DNA of 64,000 bases from Leptodactylus fallax (lineage: Eukaryota > Chordata > Amphibia > Anura > Leptodactylidae), in assembly GCA_947044405.1 (NCBI GenBank), contig CAMRHE010000077.1, forward strand, positions 4,865,501-4,929,500, in the 5' to 3' direction. Of this stretch, positions 1 to 14,615 are shown in pieces. The notes below the pieces were generated by a model, which worked only from the letters and a program-made list of their open reading frames with translations, was not told where the DNA came from and made no database searches. The translations under genes and the position numbers were made by a program. Each line of letters starts with the position of its first letter. The first letter of the stretch is position 1.

Positions 1-110
1 GTGGACCCCCTGGCACATAAAATATACTTCTATTTGACAGTACACAAGGTAGGTAGGAGCACTGTTACAGCTTTTTATTTGGGGCCCAGGAGCTTCAAGT
101 TATGCCTCTA
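1..110 (-). mobile_element. right end of a hAT-type MITE, cut by the window edge
   Basis: The last bases read as the inverse of a terminus like CAGAGGCATAACTTGAAGC. Related termini occur at 43101 and 40726 in this window. The left end lies outside the window, so no target duplication can be tested. The family assignment is by similarity within the window. Confidence 0.45.
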
Positions 111-1108
111 ATGCTGTCTATTAGGCAGATAGCATAAACTCAGACCTAGATGCATCAAATGCATCACATAGTCGCAACATGATTTAGTTTGTATGAACAC
201 ACAACAGCAGTTGTCATATGTAAAAGTAAATTAAAAGTACATTACAAATTATTGAAGGGGTTTTTCAGCATTTTAATATTGATGGCTTTAGAAGAAGCCA
301 TCAGTCAGTAAGAGTGAAGATTCTGCCTTTCACCAAGCAGCTAAATGGTGTATTTAATCCATTTACTCAGATATTATGCCATACATACCACTGTGGTTGT
401 GCCTGGTCCTATTGAGTACCTATGCCTAGTTAAACAATGAAGCAAAAATGGCGCGCTCTGTAGTGCAGCCCCACCTTTATATGACTGGTCGGCAGAGGTC
501 CACCAGTGAAATACTAGCCTATATTAAAGGGTTTAATGCTTTTATATTCAGATTGATGGAGAACAGACTCCTGGCACCACCACTGATAATCTGATTATAG
601 GGGCTGGAGCACTTGGGCGAGCGCTATGGCCTCTTTATTGTATACCAGACACAGCGCTATACATTGCATTGTGGTTGTGCCTGGTATTGCACCTTAGCTA
701 AATTTACTTAAATGTTATTCACCATATGACTGGTGGACATGACGTCATTTCATTCAGCTGATTGATATTGATGACCTATCCTAAGGAAAGCCCTTTTAAG
801 GACAAGCCATCTATATTAAAGATCCAGAGAACCCTTTAACAGCACTATAAGCACTATAAGTCCATGGTTGACCTCTATATTATCACCTAGCAGTTTATTC
901 AATCATTTTACTTTCTTTTGGAGTAACAAATAGCAGATTACCAAAGGAGATAACCACATGTGGCATTACAGTATCTAGGGGGTATATTTTCTTGTAGCAA
1001 TCTCTCTACATTTATCTGTAGTTCTGTCGTTCATTCCTGAATTAGGTGACGCAGGATGGACAATGACATAAAACCTGCCAACCAAGACTTGTAGCAGAAA
1101 TCACAGTC
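111..1108. other. non-coding stretch with decayed frog repeat
   Basis: No coding frame or RNA gene was recognised. About 480-830 resembles a decayed palindromic repeat: CACAGCGCTATA-type motifs and a small inverted pair near 'gacctatcctaagg'. A lone TGACGTCA lies at 740-747. The rest looks like unique AT-rich DNA. Confidence 0.4.
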
Positions 1109-1170
1109 TTAGGCTAGCTGAACAGGACCGAGTTTCACCTGTAAAACTCGGTCCGTGTGCTAGCCAGATT

Positions 1171-3731
1171 CAGTGGTGAACCTAGCCTCTTTGTTACCTG
1201 AGGCGGACTATCGAAAGACGCCGCCCCCAAAAAAAAAAAAAATATATAAAATTGCGTTTACATGCTGTTAGCGTCACACGCTGTTATTGTTGTACAATAA
1301 ACATACACAAACTTATGAAACAGTTTTTAAGAATTCTTCTTCCTGTATTACTTCAGTATCAGATCAACAACACGGCATTAACAATGAAAGTAACTTCACA
1401 CATCTGCTTGGTGGATGGACGAGCCCACGTGGCCCCCATTCTCTATAATAGGAGCGCCGCAGATAGCTGAGTACTGGACTTCAGGTATCTTCAGCACTCC
1501 CATCGAAGTGAATGAGAGCCACGCGGGTTCGTCCACCCACCAAGCGACACACCTATATTCAGCTGCAGCCAGGCTGGATTCCCACCCAGTGGGGGGAAAA
1601 ACCCAATTCTCAGGCTCAGTGGGGGGTCTCAGCTGACAGACCCCCATCAATCAGGTATTTATACTCTATCATTTAGGTGAATACAGGGCAGTAACATTCT
1701 GTGACTTACAGGTGACGTCTCTGACTAATTGGTCACATGTACCTTCTCTTCCCTCTGGACCGCCATGACCACTTCTTCCAGCTGTGACTTGTCTCTGTAA
1801 AGTTTACAACACAGACATCTTTGGCTCCTCACTTTTCCAGGCATCCAACCCACATTGTCCTCACCTGCACACCCATCCTGCTGCTACCCCAATTATAAAA
1901 TATATGATATAACCCCCCATAATAAATAATACCCCCAAGTGCATCTTTATATTAATAATGTCCGTGTGTACCCTGTATAAATAGCGCCCCTTATTAATAA
2001 TGCCCCAGGTGTTAACTAATTAAAAGGTTTTCCAGGTCATTAATAAACTAATCAGTGGGGCTCAAAAACCCAGGACCCCTACTGATCACTTGTTTGAATG
2101 AACCGTGGTATCTGTGTAAGCGCCGTGACCGCTTCTCTGTTTACATAGTGTCACTCATCTCATAGTGGCCATGTAATGTAACTACAGCCTCATCCTATAC
2201 ACGTCTATCTGACAAGGCTGGAATTACATCACACGGTCACTATAAACAGACAGCGTGTTATATAAACAGGCACCATAACCCCTTCATACAGCTGATCAGA
2301 GGAAGGGTCCACTGATCTCTTATTGATAATCTGTCCTAAGGATAGAACATCAATAAAAATGAGCTGGAAAGACCCTTTAATAAAGTCTAAGTGCCACCTT
2401 AAAGGGGTTGTCCAGGATAACCACTTTTTTAATATGAGGCTGGGGAAAGAGCTCCGGTGTCTGCCAGCACGTTCCAGTCCTGCTGCTCCAGTGTTTTCTT
2501 CCCCTCAGCGGTCATGTGTGGTGGGGACTTCCTCCAGAAGAGAATACCAGAGCAGCAGAACCAGACTGCGGTGGGAGACATCGGAGCACAAGGGACAGGT
2601 GAGTAGCTGTTTTTTTTTTTAATACAGTATTACATGGTGTTATGGCCCACAGCGGCCCCTGCACACGGTATTATGCCCTGCAGCAGCCCCTGCACACAGT
2701 ATTATGCCTCATAGTGGTCCCTGCACTCTGTATTATACTCCATAGTGGCCCCTGCACTCGGAAGTATGCTCTATAGTGGCCCCTGCACACGGTGTTATGT
2801 CCCATAGTGGCTCCTGCACGCGGTATTATACTCCATAGTAGTCCCTGCACACGTAATTATGCCCCATAGTGGCCCCTTCACACAGTATTCTGCTCCATAG
2901 TAACCCACCCATGAACTATTATTATACTCTGGGGTCTTAAAGACCCCAGAGTATAATGATCGGAGACCCAGGTGGTGACAAACATAAAAACCAGTGTTAC
3001 TTACCTGGGCTCCGGTGCGCTCCCTGCTTTCGGCCCTCTTCAATGTCGCACAGACCGGCGTCGCAACATAATGACGTCGGGCTGGCTCACGTAACGCCTG
3101 GGGCGTCACCAAAGAAGGCCAAAGCCTGCTGGGAGTAACATCGGATCGCCGGAGAGGTGAGTAACAATGGTTTTTATGTTTATCACCTCCCCTGGGTCTC
3201 CGATTATTTTACTCCGGGGTCTGAAAAGACTCCAGAGTATAATAGTAGTAGTATTTGGCCTCACTTACCGATCCCCACTGCCGCTCACAGCCGCTTCTGA
3301 TTCCCCCTTCTGCGTCCGATAGCAGAAGGGGAAGCGGAGGCGGCCACAGCAGGCACGAGGATTGATAAGTAAATAGGCCGTTACCTGCTGGGGGTACTCC
3401 AGCAGGATACGGCCTATTTATATATAAAAAAAAGTTATTGTCACCTACCTGCAATCCCATGATGGAGCCGCCGCTGCCTCTTCTTGTCCGCGACGTCTGT
3501 GTGTCTGCATAGGAGGCGCGATGACGTCATTGTATCGCCGCCTGCGCTGACATGTAGAGGTCTCGTAAACCAAACCAAGACAGGCCCTGCTTAGCGTTGT
3601 TTTTTTTTAAAGCGGCCTGTCCTGGGCTGGTTTACATTAAATAAATGGTAAAAATGATGCTCCCCAGACAGTGACGGACAGTGCCGCCTGAGGCGGCCAC
3701 CTCACTTCGCCTCATTAGCGGTGCGCCCCTG
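1171..3731. mobile_element. hAT-type non-autonomous element, 2561 bp
   Basis: It is bounded by an exact 8 bp duplication GCCAGATT (1163-1170 and 3732-3739). The ends are CAGTGGTGAACC and the inverse CAGGGGCGCACC (9 of 12 match), as expected for hAT transposons, which make 8 bp duplications and start CAG. No transposase frame is present. Inside are a palindrome at about 1408-1545, a hairpin pair of TACTCTGGGGTCT blocks at 2920-2962, a 31 bp minisatellite at about 2636-2905, and palindromic GC-rich modules with TGACGTCA at 3522-3529. It sits inside the MITE at 1112-3990. Confidence 0.82.
2636..2905. repeat. 31 bp minisatellite, about 9 degenerate units
   Basis: Units follow the pattern 'gtattatgccccatagtgg' plus 'cccctgcacac'. 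They are homologous in form to the arrays at 18480, 27500 and 35041, each inside a hAT-type element. Confidence 0.75.
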
Positions 3732-4141
3732 GCCAGATTTACCGGCTTGAACTTCATGCTGGGAGTGGGACTCCTAGCATCCTACTTATCTTTGATGGTA
3801 GGAGTCTCTACCTCCCAGCGACATACTGTCCCATACCAATTACAGTATGTTGCTGGGAGGCAGGGACTCCTAGCATCATAGATAACTATACTGCTAGGAG
3901 TCCCGCTCCAAGCACGAAGTTCAAGCTGGTATATCTGGCTAACACACAGACCAAGTTTCACTGGAGAAACTCGGTCGTGTGCAGCTAGCCTTACACTTGG
4001 ATTTTTGATACAGGTGTAAGGGTAGTGTACTGTGGATCTGCACAAGATTTAGCACTTTCAATGATAAGGCATCTAGGGGAATAAGATATAATGCTACATA
4101 TTCTCCTAGATTTTGTCTTGCACAGAAATTTTCCATGTGAC

Positions 4142-4383
4142 GCTAGGTTCACAAATATTTTCAGATTTCCGTTCATCAGGTCCGCTTGGGGATCCGACGA
4201 ACGGAAACCTAATCCTCTTAAAAAGCGGTTACTCAGTGGAAATCCATTGACCCCATAGACTATAATGGGGTCCGCCAGGTTTCCGCCCAAAAACGGCCTT
4301 GCAGGACTGTTCTCTCCGCATTTTTTAAGCGGATTCGGGGACGGAAACGCTGAATGGAATCCAGGAGCAGTTGTGAACCTAGC
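4142..4383. mobile_element. 242 bp palindromic MITE
   Basis: Inverted ends GCTAGGTTCACAA (4142-4154) and TTGTGAACCTAGC (4371-4383). Internal arms share 'cggaaac' and 'aagcgg' blocks. The ends resemble the repeats at 58803-59140 and 56945-57067. No coding capacity. Confidence 0.75.
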
Positions 4384-5474
4384 CTGAATGGGGCTGCATT
4401 CTTATGCATAGTATGTGGGCTGTAATAGAATGGAATCTGTGCTGAAATCCATGAACATTAGATAAGTAAAATGTGAGTATCACCTGTAACTGTACTTTAT
4501 GATTATTTCCGTGGATATCCCTTTAAAGGGAGTCTATCACCAGGTCACCCTAACCTATCGATCTGCTTGTTTCCAGTGACAGACTCCCCTTAAGATACCT
4601 GTAACCTACATTTAAAGTCATTATACTTTATTAGTTGCTGGCCTGGTTATGTGTTATGGAGAATTATCCCAGAATTATGTTCCCACACACTTGTTAATGT
4701 CTACCACAGCTATGGGATACGGCATCTTATAAGAAACTTAATAAAATATTGACCACCATATGAGATTAAGCATTGTATCACGTTCACAAAGTTAGCTTTT
4801 GCTCTTGATATGGAGTCTGGAGAGGAGTTGGTTGTATAACATTTTTCTCTAATCCCTCTTAGGAGGATGTCACCAGCAGCATTACTGAACACTCTTCTGA
4901 ACTGGCCAGATTTTTACTATGAAGCCTCCCCTCTTCTTTATCTATGACCATGCCTCATCAGATATTCGCAAACTGGATAGGGTGCCAAAAGAGGTAGACC
5001 GTGTAGGCAAATTATATTATCCCTCATATTGAGTCATCTCTATATATAATGGTAGCAATTTATTTCTGAATTTCTGCACCATTATTAAAACAAAGTTTTG
5101 TTAAAGGGCTTGTCTAAGAGTCAAAAAAGCTTTTAGCAGAAAATATAACACAATAATAAAAAACCCAGTAAAGCTCACCTTTATAATCCACCATGGCTCC
5201 ACATTGATGCACTAGCTGCTCTTTCCTTAATTTAGTGGCATCACCACTCCAGCCATGTCATGACTGTTGGCATGTAAGCAATGCCTGTAGGGACTAATGT
5301 AACATCAGCGCTGGAGAGGTAGAGGTTTACCAGGGAAGGTATGTGGTTTTTGTTTTCATCTCATTACATTTTATGCTTGTAGTTGCTTTATCCTTTGTAG
5401 GGAGATTATATTGAAAAGGTTAAAAAGTCGAAATTTCAGCACCTTCTGCACAACAGTGTGCACAAAGCACATTA
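4384..5474. other. mostly unique AT-rich DNA
   Basis: No gene seen. A short inverted pair at about 4522-4593 (TTAAAGGGAGTCT against AGACTCCCCTTAA) is a small relic of the TTAAAGGG MITE class. Another TTAAAGGG-class end starts near 5103. Confidence 0.4.
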
Positions 5475-5492
5475 TGTATATGTATATATATA

Positions 5493-5531
<39 letters not shown>
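5475..5531. repeat. TA/GT compound microsatellite, left part
   Basis: Alternating TA and GT dinucleotides run directly into the Tc1 terminus. The same kind of sequence resumes at 7136 and again after 8845. This suggests one tract split by two insertions. Confidence 0.85.
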
Positions 5532-5747
5532 CAGTGGGGAAAAAAAAGTATTTAGTCATCCACCAATTGTGCAAGTTCTCCCACTTAAAAAGATGAGGCC
5601 GGCCTGTAATTGACATCATAGATAGACCTCAACTATGAGAGATAAAATGAGAAAACAAATCCAGAAAGTCATATTGTCTGATTTTTTAAGAATTTCTTTG
5701 CAAATTATGGTGGAAAATAAGTATTTGGTCAATAACAAAAGTTCATC

Positions 5748-6770
5748 TCAATACTTTGTTATATATCCTTTGTTGGCAATGACAGAGGTCAAACGTTTTC
5801 TGTAAGTCTTCACAAGGTTGGCACACACTGTTGCTGGTATGTTGGCCCATTCCTCCATGCAGATCTCCTCTAGAGCAGTGATGTTTTGGGGCTGTTGCTG
5901 GGCAACACGGACTTTCAACTCCCTCCAAAGGTTTTCTATGGGGTTGAGATCTGGAGACTGGCTAGGCCACTCTAGGACCTTGAAATGCTTCTTACGAAGC
6001 CACTCCTTCGTTGCCCTGGCAGTGTGCTTGGGATCATTGTCATGCTGAAAGACCCAGCCACGTTTCATCTTCAATGCCCTTGCTGATGGAAGGAGGTTTG
6101 CACTCAAAATCTCACGATACATGGCCCCATTCATTCTTTCATGTACACGGATCAGTCGTCCTGGTCCCTTTCCAGAGAAACAGCCCCAAAGCATGATGTT
6201 GCCACCCCCATGCTTCACAGTAGGTATGGTGTTCTTTGGATGCAACTCAGCATTCACTCTCCTCCAAACACGGCGAGTTGTGTTTCTACCAAACAGTTCT
6301 ACTTTGGTTTCATCTGACCATATGACATTCTCCCACTACTCTTCTGGAACATCCAAATGCTCTCTAGCAAACTTCAGACGGGCCCGGATATGTACTGGCT
6401 TAAGCAGGGGGACACGTCTGGCACTGCAGGACCTGAGTCCCTGGCGGCGTAGTGTGTTACTGACGGTAGCCTTTGTTATGTTAGTCCAGGCTTTCTGCAG
6501 CTCATTCACTAGGTCCCCCCGTGTGGTTCTGGGATTTTTGCTCACCGTTCTTGTGATCATTTTGACCCCACGGGGTGAGATCTTGCGTGGAGCCCCTGAT
6601 GGAGGGAGATTATCAGTGGTCTTGTATGTCTTTCATTTTCTAATTATTGCTCCCACAGTTGATTTCTTCACACCAAGCTGCTTGCCTATTGCAGATTCAG
6701 TCTACCCAGCCTGGTGCAGGTCTACAATTTTGTTTCTGGTGTCCTTCCACAGCTCTTTGGTCTTCACCAT
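5748..6770 (-). pseudogene. Tc1 transposase, three in-frame stops
   Basis: A 340-codon minus-strand frame runs from the ATG at 6768-6770 to the stop at 5748-5750 without net frameshift. This is the normal length for a Tc1 transposase, the nuclear enzyme that excises and inserts the element at TA sites. The N-terminal half carries the paired-like helix-turn-helix region. The DDE residues remain visible in [21 protein letters not shown] and [11 protein letters not shown]. Premature stops occur at codon 23 (6702-6704), codon 46 (6633-6635) and codon 145 (6336-6338). The longest surviving frame starts at 6257 and lacks the DNA-binding region. It cannot encode a working enzyme. Confidence 0.92.
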
Positions 6771-6813
6771 AGTGGAGTTTGGAGTGTGACTGTTTGAGGT
6801 TGTGGACAGGTGT

Positions 6814-6821
6814 CTTTTATA
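6814..6821 (-). promoter_or_regulatory. TATA box of Tc1 copy A
   Basis: TATAAAAG on the minus strand, about 45 bp upstream of the transposase ATG. The same box is kept at 16036-16043 in copy C. Confidence 0.6.
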
Positions 6822-7135
6822 CTGATAACAATGTCAAACAGGAGCCATTACTACAGGTGATGAATGGAGGACAGAGGAGCCTCTTAAAGAAGAAGTTACA
6901 GGTCTTTGAGAGCCAGAAATCTTGCTTGTTTGTAGGTGACCAAATACTTATTTTCCACCAGAATTTGCATATAAATTCTTGAAAAATCAGACAATGTGAT
7001 TTTCTAGATATGTTTTCTCATTTTGTCTCTCATAGTTGAGGTCTATCTATGATGACAATTACAGGTCTCTCTCATCTTTTTAAGTGGGAGAACTTGCATA
7101 ATTGGTGGCTGACTAAATACTTTTTTTCCCCCATG

Positions 7136-7207
7136 TATATGTGTGTGTGTGTGTGTGTGTTTGTATATATCTATATATATATATCTATATATATAGATAT
7201 AGATATA
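7136..7207. repeat. GT/TA/TATC microsatellite between two Tc1 elements
   Basis: A (GT)n run from about 7137 is followed by TATATC and TAGATA units up to the TA at 7206-7207, which is the target of the next Tc1 element. Confidence 0.85.

Positions 7208-8845
<1,638 letters not shown>

Positions 8846-8874
<29 letters not shown>
8846..8874. repeat. (TA)n microsatellite
   Basis: A pure TA run begins immediately at the right end of Tc1 copy B and includes its TA target duplication. Confidence 0.9.
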
Positions 8875-8876
<2 letters not shown>

Positions 8877-9128
8877 CCTCCAGTGATGCTTTTTATTAGT
8901 TCTTTGATGAGTTACACCCTTCTGATATCTAGTTAAATTTCATGTTGCTGTCTTAATCCAGAATTTATTTGCACATTTTCATGACTAGAACAGCTTCATT
9001 TTTTTTCAGGAAATAGCACAAGAGATATTGTTTGTACTTGTACATTTCCGTATTTTATTAGGTATGGTGTTAAACATGTTTTAAAATGAGTGCTGAACCT
9101 ACCAAAAAAGTTGCATACTGTAGTGCAG

Positions 9129-9312
9129 GAAGCCCTGTGTCTCAGTGGTTAGTAGTGTTGCTTTCTAGTTCTGGGGTGTTGGGATCAAATCTTACCCAAG
9201 GTGATATCTACATAAAATTCTGTTTCTCCCATGTTTGCATTGTGAACCCCAACAGGGTCTGGCTGAAGGATGACAGTCTCTGTACAGTACTGAATATAAT
9301 AGTACTATATTG
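9129..9312 (+). mobile_element. tRNA-derived SINE, diverged
   Basis: The head 'gtctcagtggttagtagtg' resembles a pol III A box region. GGGATCAAATC at 9181-9191 is a degraded B box. The body matches the better-preserved copy at 38941-39190. The tail is lost. Confidence 0.6.
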
Positions 9313-9315
9313 CAC

Positions 9316-12300
9316 TTGAATTAAGCATTTGCTTTACCTCTTGCTACTTGATTTACGGTTCAGCGGAAATACAATGTTAATATTGTATATTTTAATTTCT
9401 GTAGATAACCCTGTAGAACAAATTAAAATTATCTCCAAACCGACAAAGGCGACAGGTCTGCTTTAAAAAATACACCTTGCTGAGTGTAAAATAAGCCATG
9501 TCAGTAAAAGACAGTTCAGCTCCCTGCACTTCCTCTCATTCTGTCTTTACTTAATGTAAAATGATAAACTTTCAGTGATCCTTTAGCTAGTCCTCATAAT
9601 TATCATATATTGTATTTCCCAGGCAATTGTATAGTACTCTGATTCCCAGGTGTGTACACTATTATTATCCTTTAACTTTAAGGAGAAAGTATCATGTGCC
9701 TACGTTTTGCACTCTGTGAAATGAATAGTGATTCTCTGACAAGTTGGGCTCCGACTTTTCTGCTGATTGGCTGTCACTGGGCTCGCTATAATAAGGCAGT
9801 GTCAAGCAACTGTCTAAGTACTGAAAGTCCATAAGGTAAACTGGTCTCACCAAGTTACAGAATGTTCACAATCATAGTATTAAGCAGGTATCTAAGATAA
9901 GCAAGTATCTAATGACAGTTACAATGTAATGAGGTGTAACGGTAGAGGAAGGGCTCTGCTTATGGGGGTACACCTCTATACAACAATTTACCATGTACCA
10001 TTCATGTTTACTACTATACTTCTGTGTGATACTGAATCAGAAAAAAGTACAGGTAAGCTATAGCTTTTACATGTCCTTATCAAATGTGATATTGCAAAGT
10101 TTAGCAATTACTTATTTAAGCTTTTCCTATAGGGTACTGAGCCACTTAGCGGAAAACTCAAGGTACAGTGCCCATTTTATCAATGTGACATTTCAGCCTT
10201 TTTATTAATACTGTTTAATGTTGCTTTTAGCACCTTAGTGGTGTTGGTGTTTCTCCACTTAGCAAGCACAAGTAATGTGTGGTTGTCAAAGTGTAACATT
10301 AAAAAGTTCTCCTAAAACTCATGGCAATTGCAACCGTTAAAGGTGAAATAAATGGCGATGAAGCCAAGTTCACACAACACTGAAATAGTATAACTTGATG
10401 TTCTTACCTGTGCATGGTGTCCATGATTTCAGACCGGTGGTTAGGGTTATCCGAGTCCCACTAAAGACAACCCAAAGACAGACCAGCAGCAAGGCAGACA
10501 TCAGTGGAGTTTCTCAAACATGGGGTCCAATTTTCACAAATCTCCGTCAGTGGCTAAGCCAGCACTAATTAGAGGCTAGAACGCAAAGTCTTCATGGCCC
10601 AAAAAGTTGGTACATTCCTTGGATAAATGAACCTTATCATGATCTGGCTTTATCACTGTACTTGAACAGCATAAAAAATCCTACCATTATGGTCAAGATG
10701 GAGGCTACAGGATTATGAAATACAGAATCATCCCTGGATTCACCTCGGTTTGCTGCTAAGAAAGTCTTTAAATGTTCTAGAGATAGGAATCAACTTTAAA
10801 GTGTAGGTGTTACAGAGACAGCTGTTAGATCAGGATACAACAGGTGAGCCTCTCTGTGTCTGAGGGATGAGCAGGTGAGTTTCCAGGCACAAGCCAAATA
10901 TCCAGACATTTAAATGAGTTCCCAGTCATTTTCTCCTCTCTAGGATCTTTTCATCTTTTGCCCAGCCCTCCCCAGGTGAAGGAATTTCCCACTGTAAATG
11001 ACTCTGCCCTTACAAAGAATATATTACTAACAAAGGCGGAGCAAGGAAGAAGCCGTGCACCTGAGTGTGTGCTTACTGCAAGGGCTTCAGGTACATGAAT
11101 GGAATGCACATTTTCCATTCCCAATAAGAGTGTAGGATTATACAATGATGGGCTGGAGCGGAATACTTATGTTTACTTTTATGTTGTTTTAGATCAATTT
11201 TATATAATACAAATAAACATCTATGGTTTCCAATATGATGGGTGCCCATTGTTGTAAGTCAGTGATAACCCTAACCAAATCTAACCCTGAGTTTGGATTT
11301 ACTTATATGTGAATTTAATATTATTTATACAGCATGATCAGAATATATCCATTAATGTAAGCAAATTATTACAGATATTCTTAGTTCTAATTGCACACAA
11401 TATATCTAGGAATAAAATGTTTTATTTCTAGGCTTGGTGTATTTAACCTATGGGTCACCATGTTGTGACGCATAGGGTGACGCATATTGTAATTGTTTGT
11501 GAGTCTGCACAATTATCTTTAATAACTAATATTTATTTGTTCTCAAATATATATTCATTCATTTGTTTACCATAATGTATCTTCCTTATAAGTAATAGGA
11601 AAGTCATTGAAAGTCAGATCATTGACATTTATCTGCCTCAAACTATGGAGCCCATCTAGAAAGATCAACTTAAAAATGAATAATGCAAATGTGAACCATA
11701 TTACATATTCATCCGTATGTGACCATGGTGATGGAACTGCATGCTGGTGAGTACTGAGGATATCGCCCTCTTGCTTCTGTAGACGTCAGTAGGATCTTCT
11801 CCAGGTATGCAGAGTCATTTAAGCTTTTTAGCTAAACACGCTGAATATACAAGTTTCTTGTACATATGAAGATAGCAACCCAAGCCATTTAAAGAGTTAA
11901 TACAGTATCAAAGAAGCCAGGTTATATACTGGCAGCAGGGGAGATGAAAAGCTCGGATATGTTTGTTGACCCACTGAGCCATGAAGTCCTACACTAGTAA
12001 CTTAAGAAATGCCGACATTTCTATTGCTATCCAACCACGCACTTCTCAAGTCAAACATTAACAGCTTATGAGATCTAGATTTACCCATCGATGTATGAGA
12101 GTGTTTCAGGTCAGCATGGTCAGTTAAAGGAAATGGATCACATGCTATAATGATAATAAAAAGTTAATAGTAAAACTTATCATAGAAAATAAGCACTAAG
12201 CTACATGTTTAATCAAAATGTTCAATCTAAAGTTGAAATGACTTTTTTTCTAAGCAGAGTGCCCCACTTGTCCACAGGTTGTGTGTGGTACTGCAACTCA

Positions 12301-13038
12301 GTCTTATTCACTTCAGTGATGAGCTCCAATACCAGACACAAACCACAGACAGCTAATAGAGCAGGAGAACATATTTAACACTGTCAACAGATACTAAACC
12401 ACCACTTACAGCATCCCGTATTCTGCCTATATCACAGCAAGGTTGTTAAAGCATCTCTGTCATGTGTCCAGCATCGGATAGAGGGTTAGATGATGAGTGA
12501 TGAATAGTTCTGTAGAATTTGAGTCAGTATGTTCATATAAAAAAAAATCTGTAAAATGCTGCAGGACTCCGAGAGGAAGCCTAAGAGTCCTTCTTTCCTC
12601 GCCCACACATAGTGACTGACAGCCTTTGGTGTATGTATGTGTATTTAGAGGGGGCATTCTATATGTATCTTGGCAGCACTTAAACAGCTCTTTACATAAT
12701 ACTGAATCAAGTCATAGAAGATGATATATCCCTGAGCTCAGCATCTGCCACACTGTTATATGCTGTGCTAGATAGACTGGTATAGGAGATATGACATCTA
12801 CATTATGGAACTAATTGGTTTAGAAAGTGAAGTGTGTAATTGGATTGAAAATTGGTTCAAGGACCTGATCAATGGTCATCGATGATCCCCACTCTGAATG
12901 GTCCCCAGGTATTAGAGGTATACTCTATGAATCAGCACATATTGTATAATTCATTTATAAATTATAGAGCTATGTAATATATTGTAGTCAATTGAAGAAT
13001 GTATTCATCTGTTACAAGCTGACCTAGACACACCAAGT
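9316..13038. other. mainly unassigned AT-rich DNA
   Basis: I see no coding exon with convincing similarity and no clear repeat ends over most of this stretch. The short open frames in it lack recognisable domains. It is the longest apparently unique part of the left half of the window and therefore a place where conserved non-coding elements could lie. I cannot test this from sequence alone. Confidence 0.3.
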
Positions 13039-13046
13039 GTCACTAC

Positions 13047-13623
13047 CTGGCTCAGACTAGCCCACAGGTGAATCCCCTGGAGGACCCCAGAGCCAGATGG
13101 GTCCCCAGATTATCCTGGCATGGCACAGTAAACTCATTGTACTTCATACAGATACTCATCATACAGCATCTCAGGTTATGGGTTGGTATAATATACTGGG
13201 TACATTATTTAAGAGACTACCCAATCTATTTTTGTGTACTGTAGATATATTGGGTGGCTAAGATGACAATTTGGCAGAGAGTAAGGCCAAACAGTATCTT
13301 TTCCCCTTGGGACCCATCTTCTCAATGACACTGCAGGGGCCCTAAACACCAATCATCATCTTTCTGTTGCCTGAGGCCTGCTGCTGTGTGTGCACATCTC
13401 CCTGGCTTACAGAGCTAAGATGAACCTAGTCCAAGGCAAGAGTACTGACAGGACCCCAGGACAGAAACAACCAGAGGCAAGGGCTAGGCAGCAAGATACT
13501 ACTGAAAAATAAGTGTATGTTGGAATTTGCAAACAAGTGTCAGGTGACATTTGTATGTAGATATATAGTGGGCCCCCAAAATGTATTCTACTGGTGGGTC
13601 CTAGGCAGCCCAGTCCAACACTG
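13047..13623. mobile_element. short hAT-type element, 577 bp
   Basis: Flanks are GTCACTAC (13039-13046) and GTCACTAG (13624-13631), a 7 of 8 duplication. The left end 'ctcagactagcccac' and right end 'cccagtccaacactg' align with the ends of the larger elements at 26815-29420 and 33290-36290, in the orientation of 26815-29420. It contains no transposase. Confidence 0.65.
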
Positions 13624-13631
13624 GTCACTAG

Positions 13632-14615
13632 TAGAGAAGGACCTAGATGTACTTGAAGATCATAGACTAAGGAACTGCATGCAATGTCAATTAACTGCTT
13701 CTAAGGACAGTAGGATATTGTCAAGTATTAAAAAGAAGAATGGACTCAGTGGGACAAAATGCCAAAAAATAACCAAAGTTCATAACAGTATGGAGAACTC
13801 ATCTGTAATAAAAGACTGTATTCGTATGAAACAGCCTGTTTTTCACAGCCATTTGCGTCCGTGTGTCACATATCTTGCATCCATTTCACATCCGTCTGTC
13901 TGTTTTTAATGTCCATTTTTCATCTGCTTTCACTTGCTTTTTAGGGACGGTTAAAAAAATTGATTAATTTTATTCATCTTTTTGAACTGCTATCACTTGG
14001 ATGCCGCTTATGGATTACAAGGTGATAAGCGGCATCACAGGAGGACATACATGTATATACGACCTCAATACCTGTAGTAAGAACCTTATATGCATTTATC
14101 AAAACTCTTATATAACATCCCCAATTATCACTCAGCAATCTCCTCACGACTATCTCACCGCATTGGGAAGACATTTTTAAAATTCATTTACCACTGGGAT
14201 GATGCCAGTCCATAGAAGAAGGCTACTCCAAAACATGCATTAGGATTGGTGTTATCCCAGAAGGAGACTACATGGGTAAGCCATTATTTTTGCATAAATT
14301 ACTTATTTGGACTGTGTGATATTTTGGTATACAGTACCAGTTCTATGGAAGTTATGGAAACAGCATAGCTCAGGGCACTCTGTTTCTGTAAAACCCAACT
14401 ATTAAGGACTAAACTGTCAGCGAGGCTGCAGTCAGGTAAGATCCAAGTAATGGAACCTGGGGAGTGGGGTCATTTTAGAGATGGGTTCAGGTCCTAGACG
14501 TGGGATCCACCTTTATCAGACATTTATGGCATATCCTGTGAATATTCCATAAATCTCTTTTGTGGGAAAAGCCCTTTAATTCTGCAGGGTATATTGTACT
14601 GGCAACATATATTTA
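13632..14615. other. unassigned, with a decayed repeat near 13840-13960
   Basis: The 13840-13960 part, rich in 'tccgt' and 'catttt' words, resembles relics seen near 47000-47210. No gene seen. Confidence 0.3.

Larger units (their letters stand above)
1112..3990. mobile_element. palindromic MITE, split by a hAT element
   Basis: The ends are inverted (GGCTAGCTG at 1112, CAGCTAGCC to 3990) and flanked by direct TTA at 1109-1111 and 3991-3993. TTA fits a PIF/Harbinger-type TWA target, which is inference. The arms are 1112-1170 joined to 3740-3835 on the left and 3840-3990 on the right. They carry the same ACCGAGTTT, ACTCGGT and GGACTCCTAGCAT blocks in inverse order. Removing 1171-3739 leaves a roughly 311 bp near-complete palindrome. 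Confidence 0.75.
5532..7135 (-). mobile_element. Tc1-type transposon, copy A (inactive)
   Basis: The element starts CAGTGGGGAAAA after a TA at 5530-5531 and ends CCCCATG before a TA at 7136-7137, with the last base or two altered. The terminal inverted repeats are about 200 bp. They have an outer and an inner direct repeat; the inner left one is at 5710-5731 around 'aagtatttggtca'. This is the IR/DR arrangement known from vertebrate Tc1 elements such as Sleeping Beauty. The transposase lies on the minus strand and carries three stop codons. The same family recurs at 14616-16353. Confidence 0.92.

Noticed and set aside
6121..6789. 222-codon open frame on the plus strand
   Set aside because: It is the antisense of the Tc1 transposase on the minus strand, and a similar antisense frame is seen at 15580-16011. 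It has no independent evidence of coding.
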